DNA from: Lepus europaeus
Lineage: Eukaryota > Chordata > Mammalia > Lagomorpha > Leporidae
Assembly: GCF_033115175.1 (NCBI RefSeq)
Contig: NC_084834.1
Coordinates: 90,070,462-90,134,461, forward strand
Direction: 5' to 3'
Length of the DNA: 64,000 bases
Shown: one piece after another, positions 23,514 to 34,802 of the stretch
Layout of the letters: every line of letters begins with the position of its first letter
Position numbering within the stretch: position 1 is the first letter of the stretch
Notes under the pieces: generated by a model
What the model saw: only the letters and a program-made list of their open reading frames with translations
Databases searched by the model: none
What the model was told of the DNA's origin: nothing
Program-made: the position numbers and the translations under genes

Positions 23514-24420
23514 AAGGAAACTGACATTGATCTGAAAATTTCCATCCTCAGGGAGGTTGTCTCTCCCAGTGCCTCTCTCTGTATTCTTGTTTTCCCTATA
23601 GTGATGCTAACTCCTTGATTGGAAGTCAATACTAGCAGCATTAACATTACCTAATTAACAAATGTCCTTCTCATTTTCATCTCACTCCCTAAGCTTTCAT
23701 CATCCTCTTGCATGAATCAAGGCTAAAACTTTTGATACCAAAACTGAAATCCATCATCAGCCTTCTGGATATTTCTAAGTCTAACTGGATCCCTTGGAGA
23801 TGACCTCTGTTTTCCACTTGACTATGAAAAAAACAAGGTGGTTTTATCTAAACCTTTGTTCCACAAGGAAAAGCAATACCCCCATCCCCACCATGACACA
23901 AGTCACACACAGCAGATGACAGCTGAAATGTACGTGGCTGATTGTTGTTCCATTGGGTTTCTAGAAGGGGCTCGGCTCAATAATCACCATGACGGCAAGA
24001 CGAAGAGGGACAACAAAGGTGGAACTACACTCCTGTCATTTTCAGTCTGGGTGTTCTTGGGCCAGGTACTGGGTGTCTCCAGTCCTCAATCTCCTCACCT
24101 GTAAAATCAGCCCAGGAATAATACACCAGGCAAGTGGTCCTCAGGGGCCATGAAGAGGACTGTGGATAATGGGTGTCACTTTATTGACCAATGTCTCACA
24201 GAGAATAACTTGCTTAGCGTCTCATGACCCCAAATGTCAGCCATTCGTTTTATGCAGGTAGAAAAGTCAGATGATGCTTCTGACTGTCACTCTTGTCCCA
24301 CATCAAGTCCAGTCTTCTAGCTCTGGACATTATTTGAGCTTCTTTTAAGTAATGTGTCCTGTGCAATAAAGCTCTATGTTAAAGTGAAGAAAAATAAAAA
24401 AGATTGTATCCCAGTCTAAT
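23514..24420. other. Intergenic stretch with a MIR relic, no gene recognised
   Basis: Mostly single-copy-looking DNA. 24,045-24,122 on the plus strand resembles the MIR core (TTGGGCCAGGTACT, CTCCTCACCTGTAAAAT, AATAATAC). An 88-residue frame at 23,838 overlaps this relic and is not supported as a gene. Confidence 0.5.
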
Positions 24421-25640
24421 CAAGGAAATAAAACAGAAGATACAAGCTAGCAAAATCAGGAATTAGAGGGATAGCAACACTGCAGATTCCATAGATGTTA
24501 CATAAAGATTCTGTAAGCCATAACAAGGAAATACTGCAACTTCATGGGAATAAATTAACAATTTGGATTGAATAAAGATTCCAGAAAGCCACTAAAAAAC
24601 TCACTAAAGGAAAAATAGATAACTTGAATTGAGCTGTATTTATTAAAGAAATTAAATTCAAAGTTTAATACTCATAAAGCTTTGAGCCTAAGTGGTTTCA
24701 CAGGTGAATTCTATGACATATTTAATGACATATTTAAAGAAGATATTATGTCATTCCTACACAAACTATTCCAAAGTTGAAAAGAGAAAACTACTGCAAA
24801 ATTCATTCTATGATGCCAACATTTCTCTTTACCAAAACCATAGACATCACAAGAAAATACTAATGACCAGTACTTATTATAAATATTAATGCAAAAGTTC
24901 TAAACAAAGTTTTAGTATATCAAATTCCGCAGTATATTTTCAAAAAGATAATCCAAGGTGAGCAAGTGGCATTTATTCTAGTTATGCAAGTTTGGTTTAA
25001 CATTTGAAAAATCAAGCAATATAAGTCATCATATTAACAGAGGGAAACACAAAATTACATGATCTCAAAAGGCACAGAAAAAAAATTTTCATAAAATCCA
25101 ACATTAGTTCCTGATTTTAAAAAAAGAATAAAATGGTTCAGCTATATAATAATAGAAGAAAGTTTCCTCAGCTTAATAAAGGGGATGTCTACTTACTATT
25201 GAAACACTGAATTATTTCACAATAAAAAAAGAAATAAGACAAGGATATGTGCTCTTACCACACATGTTCAAGATTGCTCTCAAGCTCCTAAAATAAGAAG
25301 AGAAATTTAGTTTGGAAAGCAAGAAGTAAAACTGTCTTTATTTGTAGACAATATGGAAATCTATGTAGAAAATCCAAAAAAATTACTAGAACTAACAAGA
25401 AGTTTAGCAAAGTTACAGGACACAGTATCAATAATAACAACCAACTTTATTTCTAGTTGCTAGCAATGAACAATCAAAATTTAAATTAATTATGTTATAT
25501 TTTATAATTATTCTATATTATTAATTTTATACATTATTAAAATAATTATAATTCCATCTACAAAGAGATTATGTAGTATAAATTTAAAGACTTAAACATT
25601 GAACAACTACAAATAGTGGTGAGAGAAATTAAAAACTACC
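24420..25640 (+). mobile_element. Ancient L1 ORF2 fragment
   Basis: Plus-strand, A-rich sequence with the order of L1 reverse-transcriptase coding DNA: GGTTTCACAGGTGAATTCTA, CACAAACTATTCCAAA, ACATATTAACAGAGGG-like and TTATTTGTAGACAATATGG. Heavily diverged with many stops. It probably resumes at 26,035-26,110 after a SINE. Confidence 0.65.
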
Positions 25641-25754
25641 TAAATCATTGCAGATATATACCCTGATTATGAGACAAAAGACTTAAATTTTTCAGATATA
25701 AAGTTTCCCAAAATGTATCTACAGATTTAATACAATAATAAGTAAAATTTTCAA

Positions 25755-26032
25755 AGGGCAAAGTGTCTGACCTAGCAATTAAAACAAAGGCCTCCCACAT
25801 CAGAGGCCGGAGGCTTGATGCCCACTTTGGCTCCTTACTCTGGTCTGAGGCTGATGTAGACCCTGGGAGGCAATGGTTGTACCTCAAAAAATTGAGTTCC
25901 TGCCACCCACATGGGATACCTGGATTAGGCTCTGCCTTGGTGTCTCAGGCATCTGGGGAGTGAGAACATCCTCTCCTTCCCTCTTCTCTCCTCCCATTCC
26001 TGCCTCTCTATAAACTTAAATTTTGTTTTGAT
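25755..26032 (+). mobile_element. Strongly diverged CSINE
   Basis: Retains GCCACCCACATGGGATACCTGG-like words, TCTGGGGAGTGA and a CT-rich end. Head largely unrecognisable. Confidence 0.55.
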
Positions 26033-26109
26033 TTAAAAATCTACCAAATAAATTTAGAAATCTATTCCAAACTTTACATAGAAATGCAAGGGAATTAGAA
26101 TAGCTAAAG

Positions 26110-27480
26110 CAATTTTTCAAAACAAAAAGTAGGTTTGTGTGGTTAGGTTAGACTCACCCAACTAATCCTTTTATCTTAAAGACAACTGATCAGTGAACTT
26201 CATTACATCTGTCAAACTCCTTTTGCTGTATTATTGCATAAAATCATCGAAATAAAACCTTATCATGTTTAGAATTTCAACTTGCACTCAAGGGGAATGA
26301 AACACAGAAGCACAAGGGTCATCTTAAAATTCTGTCTACCACACATTTTAATCTATAGTTTCAGAAAACAGGTTGGTGATTGTCCTGGGTCAAGGAGGAT
26401 AGGTGGGAAGAAAGGGCTATAAAGAACCACAAGAAAATTTAGAGGGATATGTTTTTTCTTTATTAGATGATGGTATCATGGGTATGCACATGTGCTAAAA
26501 CTTATCAAACTGTACACTTGGAATATGTGCAGTTAGTTGTGTTCAATTATACCTAAATTAAGTTGTTAGAAAAATTAAATTAGCCCAGTTCTGCCAGGTC
26601 CACTTCAATCCCTTTAAATTGAGAAGTTAAAACTAAAGCTTTAATAAGGGACGCCCAAAGGGAAACACAAGTCCCAATGTATTGTGGAAACCATGTAATT
26701 AAATAAAATTTAGGATCTGGACTCAAAAATATGCATCAATTGAATAACTAAATAGATTACCCAAAAGCCCTGAACTAGGTTTGTTACTCTGTTCCTAAAG
26801 AAAGAGTTTGGAATTGAACTCTTAACCTAGTAGTTGCTCTATTACCATGACTTTGAACCAACTATCTTCCTGTTTTCTCAAATGTGGATAAATAGCAGCT
26901 GAGCCAAATGCCAAAGCCAATGCAAGAATAGCAATAGCAGCATAGCCACAGAGAGAATGGTCCAACTCAAATTGTTTTCAATTGGCACAAAACTTGTTCA
27001 CAAACCAGCAGAAGGCATTCTCAGCATAGGCAGATTTAAAATATCCCAGCTGGGCATCCTTGGTGCACATTTAAAAGGCAAATAGCATCGACTTGGGTGC
27101 CAAACATCATACTAAACATATTGAAGTTTAGGAAACAGACATGACATTAATTTGGGGGATAATATGTTGAGTGAGATAAGCCAGACATGGAAAGACAAAT
27201 ACTGCATGTTCTCCCTTATATATAGGAGTTAAAATTTAAAAAGAAAGAAGGAAATGCCTGTGTCTATCAGTTTTGCTGCAAATACAGTGTTTTGTCCAAC
27301 TCCATTTAAAATCTTTGTCAAAAAAATTGATAGGAATTATATTCTACTATGGCTTTAATGAAGAAAATGGGGAGAGTGAGATTAATGTTTGAAGCGATAT
27401 CCCTTGAGCAAAGCACATTGCCTTCTCAGATGTGGGTGGGCCTCATGCAATCAGTTGAAGGCCTGAACAGAAGATTGACT
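26110..27480. other. Intergenic, old repeat relics, no gene
   Basis: AT-rich sequence. 27,155-27,240 resembles an L1 3' end (TGAGATAAGCCAGACATGG, ACAAATACTGCATGTTCTC). No supported coding region. Confidence 0.5.
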
Positions 27481-27489
27481 TCCATCAGT

Positions 27490-27830
27490 CTTGGTCCATT
27501 CCAGCTGCCATTACAAAATAGTATGAATTTGGTGGCGTATGAACAGCAGAAACGTATTTCTCACAGTTCTAGAGCTTGGGACGTCCAAGATCAAGGTGGC
27601 GTCCATCCTCTGAGGAGGACCCACTTCCTCATAGATGGTGTTTTCCTGCTGAATCCTCCCATGGTGGAAGAGTGTATCAAGCCAGTTCAGTGATCTTTTA
27701 AACAGATCCTGACCCTTCTGTGTGGATGTTGCTGAATCCTCTTCCACCTTGGGAACAAGTGGAGCAAGTAGAGTAGTGAAGACGTAGGGAATGGTACTGA
27801 CCAAAATGCTCTTGCCAGTTGATACAATTT
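27490..27830 (-). repeat. MaLR-type LTR relic
   Basis: The plus strand reads TTGGTCCATTCCAGCTGCCA, then a TATTTCTCACAGTTCTAGAG-like stretch, the reverse complement of the 3' half of mammalian MaLR (MLT1/MST-like) LTRs. Diverged. Confidence 0.55.
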
Positions 27831-27845
27831 AAGAAGTCATTGATC

Positions 27846-28160
27846 AGCCAGTGCCGCAGCTCACTAGGCTAATCCTCCACCTGTGGTGCTGGCATCCCAG
27901 GTTCTAGTCCCGGATGGGGTGCCGGGTTCTGTCCCGGTTGCTCCTCTTCTAGTCCAGCTCTCTGCTGTGGCCCAGGAAGGTAGTGGAGGATGGCCCAAGT
28001 GCTTGGGCCCTGCACCCGCATGGGAGACCAGGAAGAAGCTCCTGGCTCCTGGTTTCAGATCAGCCCAGCACGCCAGCCATAGCAGCCATTTGGGGAGTGA
28101 ACCAACGTTTCTCTCTATGTCTCTCTCTCTCTGTCTAACTCTGCCTGTCACAAAAAAAGA
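27846..28160 (+). mobile_element. CSINE (intermediate age)
   Basis: Head GCCAGTGCCGCAGCTCACTA, the tRNA B-box-like GGTTCTAGTCC, the GGAGACCAGGAAGAAGC box, CT tail and CTGCCTGTCAC then A-rich end. Confidence 0.9.
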
Positions 28161-28233
28161 AGAAAAAGAAGATCAAGAGATGCAATATAATCCTGAAGTT
28201 ATGCCATGAAAAAGGATATTAAGTGCTTCATCA

Positions 28234-28437
28234 GGGGCTGGTATTGTGGTGTAGTAGGTTAAGCCACCACCTATAGCACCAGAATCTCATATGGGTGCCA
28301 CTTCTAGTCTCAGCTGATCCACTTCCAGCTCCTTGCTAATGCACCTGGGAAAGCAGTACTTCGAACCTTGAACCCAAATGCGAAATTTGGAAGACACTCC
28401 TGACTCCTGGCTTAGGCCTGGCCCAACCCTAGACAAA
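28234..28437 (+). mobile_element. 3'-truncated CSINE
   Basis: Head GGGGCTGGTATTGTGGTG through GGCTTAGGCCTGGCCCAACC, then similarity stops without a CT tail. Confidence 0.75.
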
Positions 28438-28555
28438 AAGATTCTGGGTTTAATTTGCCTTTTAACCTAGCTTCTACAGTTGTCACATCCAATTCTTTTA
28501 TCTCTTCTTTTCTCCACAGAACATTAATTGAAAAATCAATTAATGAAAAAATCAC

Positions 28556-28850
28556 CATGGTGGGCGCTGTGGCGTAGCAGATAAAGCTGCAGCCTGCAGT
28601 GCCAGCATCCCATATGGGCACCAGTTCAGATCTCCACTGCTCCACTTCTGATCAAGCTCTGCTGTTGTCTGGGAAAGCTGTAAAAGATGGCCCAAGTCCT
28701 TGGGCTCCTGCACCCACATGGGAGATGCAGAAGAAGCTGCTGGCTCCTGACTTCAGATTGGTGCAGCTCCAGCCATTGTGGCCATCTGGAGAGTAAACCA
28801 GCGGTTAACTCTGCCTTCCAAATAAATAAATAAATCTCTTTTTAAAAAAA
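28556..28850 (+). mobile_element. CSINE
   Basis: Complete copy from GTGGGCGCTGTGGCGTAGC to CAAATAAATAAATAAATC. One of four full or partial plus-strand copies within 1.4 kb. Confidence 0.88.
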
Positions 28851-28928
28851 GAAAAGAGAAACTTGCCCTCAACATTAGCATTACAAGCCAGTATACTTAC
28901 ATGTACTGGCTTAAAGACAACAACTCTA

Positions 28929-29275
28929 GGGGCTGGCATGGTGGCATAGCAGGTTGGGCCTCTGCCTGTGAGGCTGGCATCCTGTATGGGTATCAGTTTG
29001 AGTCCCAGATGCTCCACTTCTTATCCAGCTCCCTGCTAATATGATCAAGTCCTTGGGCCCCTGAACCCCGGCCTCAGCCTCCCGAGTAGCTGGGACTACA
29101 GGCGCGCGCCTGTAGTAGGAGGCCCAGATGAAGCTCCGGTCTCCTGGTTTTGGCCTGGCCCAGCCCTCACTGTTGCAGCCATTTGAAAAGTAAACCAGTA
29201 AATGAAAGATCTCTGTCTCTACCTCTCTCTGTAACTCTGCCTTTCAAAATAAATAAAATAAATATTTTTAAAAAA
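28929..29275 (+). mobile_element. CSINE carrying a 7SL/Alu-like insert
   Basis: Normal CSINE sequence up to CCTTGGGCCCCTGAACCCC (about 29,069) and again from AGGAGGCCCAGATGAAGC (about 29,117). The middle, where other copies have a short GCACCCATGTGGG-type stretch, is replaced by about 48 unrelated bases (separate entry). Confidence 0.9.
29069..29116 (-). repeat. 7SL RNA/Alu-like fragment inside a CSINE
   Basis: The plus strand contains GCCTCAGCCTCCCGAG, TAGCTGGGACTACAGG and CGCGCGCC in a row. That is the reverse complement of the 5' part of 7SL RNA, and equally close to a primate Alu. It ends in a perfect 22-base palindrome at 29,096-29,117. CSINEs are tRNA-derived and do not contain this. 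Confidence 0.85.
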
Positions 29276-29365
29276 AGAAAAAAATCACACAAAAATAGGT
29301 ACCAAGTCTAAAAATCACTCTTCAAATTCTGCTTGTTTAAGCACTTTTTAAAAAAAAAATTTATT

Positions 29366-29669
29366 GGGGCTGATACTGTGGCATAGTAGGCTAAGCCTCT
29401 TCCTGTGGTGGCAACATCCCAAATGGGCACCAATTCATGTCCTGGTTGCTCTTCCTCCAGTCTAGCTCTCTGCTATGGCCCAGAATAGCAGTAGAAGATG
29501 ACCCAAGTGCTTGGTCCCTGCTGCCCACGTGGGATACCCTAGTGTACCTGGGTCATCTGCTGCCTCCCCAGGCACATTAACAGAAAGCTGGATTGGAAGT
29601 AGCTAGGACTTGAATCAGTGCTCAAATAGATGTCGGCGTCCTAGGTGGTGCCTTAACCAGCTGGCCCTG
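29366..29669. mobile_element. Composite of two half-CSINEs in opposite orientation
   Basis: 29,366-29,535 is the 5' half of a plus-strand CSINE (GGGGCTGATACTGTGGCA to CACGTGGGATACCC). It is joined near 29,540 to the 5' half of a minus-strand copy (CTGCCTCCCCAGGCACATTA to TTAACCAGCTGGCCCTGA). Confidence 0.75.
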
Positions 29670-29870
29670 AAACCATGAATCTGGCCCTGAAACATAGAAT
29701 GTAACTGCAAGATACTCTAGAAGCAAATTCTGAGGGGAAAAAATGTAGAGAGAATCAGATCATAGAGAAATATAATTGAAAGAATTATGCAGTTTGGGTA
29801 GCTTTAATTTATTCCACATAACTAACAAATAATTTAGTATAAGTAAGTCCCATGCAATATTTTTCTTTCT

Positions 29871-30193
29871 TTTTTTTTTTTTTTTTTTTTTTTGACAGGC
29901 AGAGTGGACAGTGAGAGAGAGAGACAGAGAGAAAGGTCTTCCTTTTTCCGTTGGTTCACCCCCCAATGGCTGCTGCTGATCCGAAGCCAGGAGCCATGTG
30001 CTTCTCCTGGTCTCCCATGCGCATGCAGGGCCCAAGGACTTGGGCCATCCTCCTCTGCACTCCCAGGCCATAGCAGAGAGCTGAACTGGAAGAGGAGCAA
30101 CTGGGCCAGAATCCAGCACCCCAACTGGGACTAGAACCCAGAGTGCCAGCGCCACAGGCAGAGGATTAGCCTATTGAGCCACGGCGCCAGCCA
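29871..30193 (-). mobile_element. Young-type CSINE, minus strand
   Basis: Starts with a poly(T) run then GACAGGCAGAGTGGACAGTG and ends GAGCCACGGCGCCAGC. Imperfect flanking repeat of the form CAATATTTTTC/CAATGTTTTTC. Confidence 0.93.
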
Positions 30194-31915
30194 ATGTTTT
30201 TCTTTTATTTCAACATACATAGGCTTAGGCAATTACAAATCCCTCAAATTTAACTAAGCATTCTGTATTTTTTTCTTGCTAAACCTGATGACTCAGAGTT
30301 AGGTTTTATCAGCAATGGAAGGCTGCTTTCCATGTGGTCACTGAGATTTTTCTTTGAGGAGAAGACAATCAGGTATCTGAAGAGACTCAGTGGTCTCACA
30401 ACCTGGTATAAGCATGCTATTTAGACTTGCTTGCTAAATAAGGTTGACTTTCTGTAATTTTCAACAAATATTTGGTTGAAGTAGCTTTCTGTGGGCTATT
30501 GGTTTAAAGAAACAATGGCAGAATTGACCAGGCTACATCCTGATAGATGATTGGCCCATGGGGGATTCCATTACAATCCGTCTGTTTTACTATAGTAAAG
30601 AAAAGATTTGTATCATGATTATTAATTAGTCATTAATAACATAGCAGTGTATGAAGAGAGGGAAGACTATGCAAACAAAATAAATAAACCCTAAACTTCT
30701 GTGGTTTAGTACAATAGAGGCTTTGTGTTGCTCATGTCACAACTGAACCCAGGCCAGACAGCTCTCTTCCAGGGGGTGACTCAGGAACCCAGGCTCTTTC
30801 AGTCTTGTGTTACCATCTTGAAGCTTCAAGGTCACCTTGGCATCACCTATATGGAATATGGGAAAGGAAAGACACAGAGTGTAAAAGACTAAACTAAACC
30901 ATCTACCAGTTCAGCTTTTGTGCTGGTGTGAATGGATACAGCAGCATCCTCATCAGAGAGCTGCTCGAAGGAGCCACAGAAGTGTTTAATCCAGTTCCTG
31001 ACACCTGGAAAGCTAGATCAGCACCAACAATTATCAAAAGTTGATATAACCACTGGCAGACTCATGGTACTTCTGGGGTCTGAAAGTACTCCATGATGGC
31101 CCAGGAGATTGAAGGCCCTGATATATACCACTACTGCCATGGAGACTGCATGGGTGCCACTGGTGGTCCCAGTGGGTATGCCATGGCACACACCAGGAAA
31201 TGAGCTAAGGAATGCGGGGCCACCCAAGTTCATTCTGTCCCGTGGAGTATTGCCAGGGTAAATGATACACAGCCCCTCCCCACTGCCACTCAACACACCC
31301 ACTCAGAGAAGGTTTTAAGACAAATGCAAATCAGTGGGTAACTTGCCTACATTTGCCTCTTTATAGGCATGGCCTTGGAATCGCCTCAAAGAACAAACTA
31401 CTCTCAGCTCAGAAAATGACAAGGTTCAATTTTAAAGGGTCTGTCTGCCCCCTCACAGGGATGTGGTCAGTAAGAAAGAGAATAAGGACAGGGGGCCACA
31501 GGAAGAATTGTGCTACCATGGTCGGTACATGCTATTATGAACTGAAATAAGCAAAGCCCAACCAAGACAACATCCCTGTTCCTTTTGGTATGCAGGTTCT
31601 GAGCCAAGCTAAAAACAGGGCTATTGGGTGACACTGAAATGGAGGATTCTTCCAAAAATATTAATGGAATGGGATCCTACAGGGAAAAGAGTGCACACTG
31701 TTTTTAAATTGTGGGTCACAATCCTTCATGGATTGGAAATTCCAACTTGTTTATTTTTAAGAATAGAATAGGACATGCACTAGTATAGAACTGAAGAAAA
31801 TAATGGAATAGAACATGGAACATATACATTAAGGACCTTTTATAAAGATTTGCTTAAATTTGCATGTGTATTTCAGTTCCCAACATAACTTTTACTTCTT
31901 ACAGCGGGGAAAGTT
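30194..31915. other. Intergenic, no gene recognised
   Basis: Single-copy-looking DNA. 30,690-30,900 has the look of an old interspersed repeat (TTTGTGTTGCTCATGTCAC, GGTGACTCAGGAACCCAGGC) of uncertain class. Short frames have no recognisable domains. Confidence 0.45.
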
Positions 31916-32290
31916 TGATAACTGGTACAGGAGAGAGCTGTGGAAGTGCAGAGTTCCAATCCAGGCTCTATCACTTATTAATTTTATGATTTTGCAATAA
32001 GCATCAATTTATTCAAGTATAAAGTAGGGAATAATACCCACAAGAATTCTTGGGAAGTAAAATGTGCTCACGTACACAAGCCCCTTTAGCACAGTATCTG
32101 CCACAGAATAAGCACCTAATTAATCATCCATTTCCTTCTCCATCCTGCTGAAGGATAATGTACGTGGACAGATTCAGCACCGCAACAAAAATCACTTGAT
32201 TTCCCTCAGCCTTGTTACCTCATTTTGAAATAAAAGGGCCGGACTAGCTGACTTAGTGTTTTGTCTGCACTGAGTTAATTAACTCTGCAA
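31915..32290 (+). repeat. MIR relics
   Basis: 31,960-32,120 contains CCAATCCAGGCTCTATCACT, TAGGGAATAATACCCACAAG and GCACAGTATCTGCCACAGAA, in MIR order. 32,190-32,260 has a second MIR-like CTCAGCCTTGTTACCTCATT. Confidence 0.6.
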
Positions 32291-32384
32291 TGCATCACAG
32301 AGATTGTTATTGAATTATATTGCAAATTCCAAGGGATAAATTGTTTTAAAATTAAACTTCTATTCTAGATAATTACAGCTTCAT

Positions 32385-32638
32385 GAGGCAAACATTGTGT
32401 CACAGGAAGTTAAGCCCCTACCTGCAATGCCAGCATGCCACATGAGCACTGGTTCAAGTCCCAGATGCTCCACTTCCAATCCAGACCCCTGCTAAGGTAT
32501 CTGAGAAAGCAGTAAATAATCCAAGTGCTTGGACTCCTGCCACCCATGTGAGAGACCTGGATGGAATTCCAGGCTCCTGGCTTAGGCCTGGAGCAGCCCT
32601 GGCCATGTGGCCATTTGGAGAGTAAACTGGCAGATGGA

Positions 32639-32698
<60 letters not shown>

Positions 32699-32799
32699 CC
32701 TTCCCCCACCTCTCTGTCTCTCTCTCTGTCTCTCTCTCTCTCTCTTTTTCTCTCTGTCTCTGTAACTCTTTAAAATAAATAAATAAACAAAATTTTTTA
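32385..32799 (+). mobile_element. CSINE with expanded CT and TA tail
   Basis: Head GGCAAACATTGTGTCACAGG. The tail holds CT repeats, a TA run (about 32,674-32,698) and further CT repeats before AAATAAATAAATAAAC. Imperfect flanking repeat ATTACAGCTTCA/ATTGCAGATTCA. Confidence 0.87.
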
Positions 32800-32941
32800 A
32801 ATTGCAGATTCACATGTAGTTTGTAAGAAATAATAGAGGGACTATGTACCCCTTAACCAGTTTCCCCCAATGGTTAATATCTTGAAAAACTGTGATACAG
32901 TATCTCAAGGAGGATATTGACTTTGCCATAATCCACCAGTC
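32800..32941. repeat. Old L1 3' UTR relic
   Basis: AGTTTGTAAGAAATAATAGA followed by TAACCAGTTTCCCCCAATGG resembles the 3' UTR of old L1M-type elements. It is interrupted by the next SINE and resumes at 33,262. Confidence 0.4.
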
Positions 32942-33260
32942 TTTTTTTTTTTAATTTATGTATTTGTTTGAAAGTCACAGTTACAGAGAAAGGGAGAGAC
33001 AGAGAAAGATCCAGCATACACTGGTTCACTCCCCAGGTGGCTGCAACAGACAGGACTGGATCAGGCCAAAGCCAAGAGCTTCTTCCAAGTCCCACGTGTG
33101 TGGCAGGGGCCCAAACACTTGCGTCATCTTCTGCTGCTTTTCCCAGGCTGTTAGCAGGGAGCTAGATCAGAAGTGGAACAAGTGGGACACGAACTGGCAC
33201 CCATGTGGAATGCTGGCATTACAGGCAGAGGCCTTACCCCTATGCCACAACACCAGTCCC
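32942..33260 (-). mobile_element. CSINE, minus strand
   Basis: Starts TTTATGTATTTGTTTGAAAG and ends TATGCCACAACACCAGTCC. Flanked by the imperfect repeat TAATCCACCAGTCTT / CAATCCATCACTCTT. Confidence 0.87.
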
Positions 33261-33880
33261 TACAATCCATCACTCTTGCTCAGGTTTAGGGTTCTTTGTA
33301 GGCTCCGGCTGGGACTGTTTGGTAACTGCTGGAACAGTATAATCTGGGAGGCCGCTTTGAGGGAACAAGTGTTTCAAGCAGTTAGCAGTGTCTCGCATTA
33401 GACCCTGACTGAGAGCATAGTGACGTGTTTGCTACAACTGTGCCAACTCTAAAGTAACTGAACAACATGCTGTCAGATGTAAATTAAACATTCAGAGCTA
33501 GAGCTAAATAAAGGGTTTTTTATATGCAATATAAATGTTATAACATACCAAGATCCAAAGGAAGAACACAAAGTTATTTCACTTTTGGAAAACTATAGGA
33601 ACAGTGTTGGAAGTAAATAACCTGCTCTTAGGAAAGAGAAAAAACTTTCATACATGCAAACTGTAAAATTATTTTGAACATCTTTTAGTAATCAAACTAT
33701 TTTCATGTTGAATGTCTAAGCTATTATTCTATGCTAAAGGACAGTTTGAGATAGTGGAAATGCTGCCGAACTTTAGCCATTTTTGCTCTTTTGCCTTTGC
33801 AATTTGCTATCTTAATTAAAAGAACTCTCCATACAATGCACTTAAGACAATGTCTGCCACATAGCAAATATAAGTCAAAA
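33261..33880. other. Intergenic, no gene
   Basis: L1-relic DNA at the start, then AT-rich sequence. 33,800-33,880 resembles a MIR tail (CACTTAAGACAATGTCTGCC). Confidence 0.45.
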
Positions 33881-33883
33881 GTT

Positions 33884-34131
33884 GGGATGCCAGCATTGTG
33901 ATGTAGCTGATAAAGTTGTTGCTTGCAATGACGCCATCCTATCTAAGCATCAGTTCATTTCCCAGCTGCTCCACTTCTGATCCAGCTCCCTGCTAATGTG
34001 CCTAGGAAAGCAGTAGAAGATGGCCCAAGTGCACCCATGTGGGAGACCTGGATGAAACTCCTGGCTCCTGGCTTCAGCCTGGCTAAGCCCCAGCTGTTAA
34101 CAGCCATCTGGAGAATGAGCCATTAGATAGA

Positions 34132-34174
<43 letters not shown>

Positions 34175-34335
34175 CCTCCCTCCTTCCTCCCCTCCCTCCC
34201 TCTCTCCCTCTCTCAATCTCTCCTTCCCTCCCTCCTTCCACCCCTCCCTCCCTCTCTCTCTCTCTTTCCCTCCCTCCCTCCCTCTCTCTAATTCTGCCTT
34301 TTAAATAAATAATAAACCTTTTTTAAAAAAAGATA
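33884..34335 (+). mobile_element. CSINE with long CT/CCCT-rich tail expansion
   Basis: Standard CSINE body to about 34,133. The tail is expanded to about 160 bases of CT, CCCT and CCTT repeats (34,134-34,292) before TTTTAAATAAATAATAAACC. Confidence 0.88.
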
Positions 34336-34426
34336 AAAGTTGACTGTGACAATGAAGATGACAGCAGTAATGATGAAGTCAATGATTCTTAGCTTTGTAT
34401 ATATTAGTAAACCATTTACCCTTTCT

Positions 34427-34787
34427 TTTTATTTTATTTATTTATTTATTTTTTTATTTTTGACAGGCAGAATGGACAGTGAGAGAGAGACAGACAGAAA
34501 GGTCTTCCTTTTGCCGTTGGTTCACCCTCCAATGGCCGCTGCGGTAGGCACGCTGCGGCCGGTGCACCGCGCTGATCCGATGGCAGGAGCCAGGTGTTTA
34601 TCCTAGTCTCCCATGGGGTGCAGGGCCCAAGCACTTGGGCCATCCTCCACTGCACTCCCGGGCCATAGCAGAGAGCTGGCCTGGAAGAGGGGCAACCGGG
34701 ACAGGATCGGTGCCCCGACCGGGACTAGAACCTGGTGTGCCGGCGCCGCAAGGCGGAGGATTAGCCTAGTGAGCCGCGGCGCCGGCC
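34427..34787 (-). mobile_element. Young CSINE, minus strand, with perfect target duplication
   Basis: GACAGGCAGAATGGACAGTG to GCCGCGGCGCCGGCC. CCATTTACCCTTTCT is repeated at 34,412-34,426 and 34,788-34,802. GC- and CpG-rich. Confidence 0.95.
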
Positions 34788-34802
34788 CCATTTACCCTTT
34801 CT

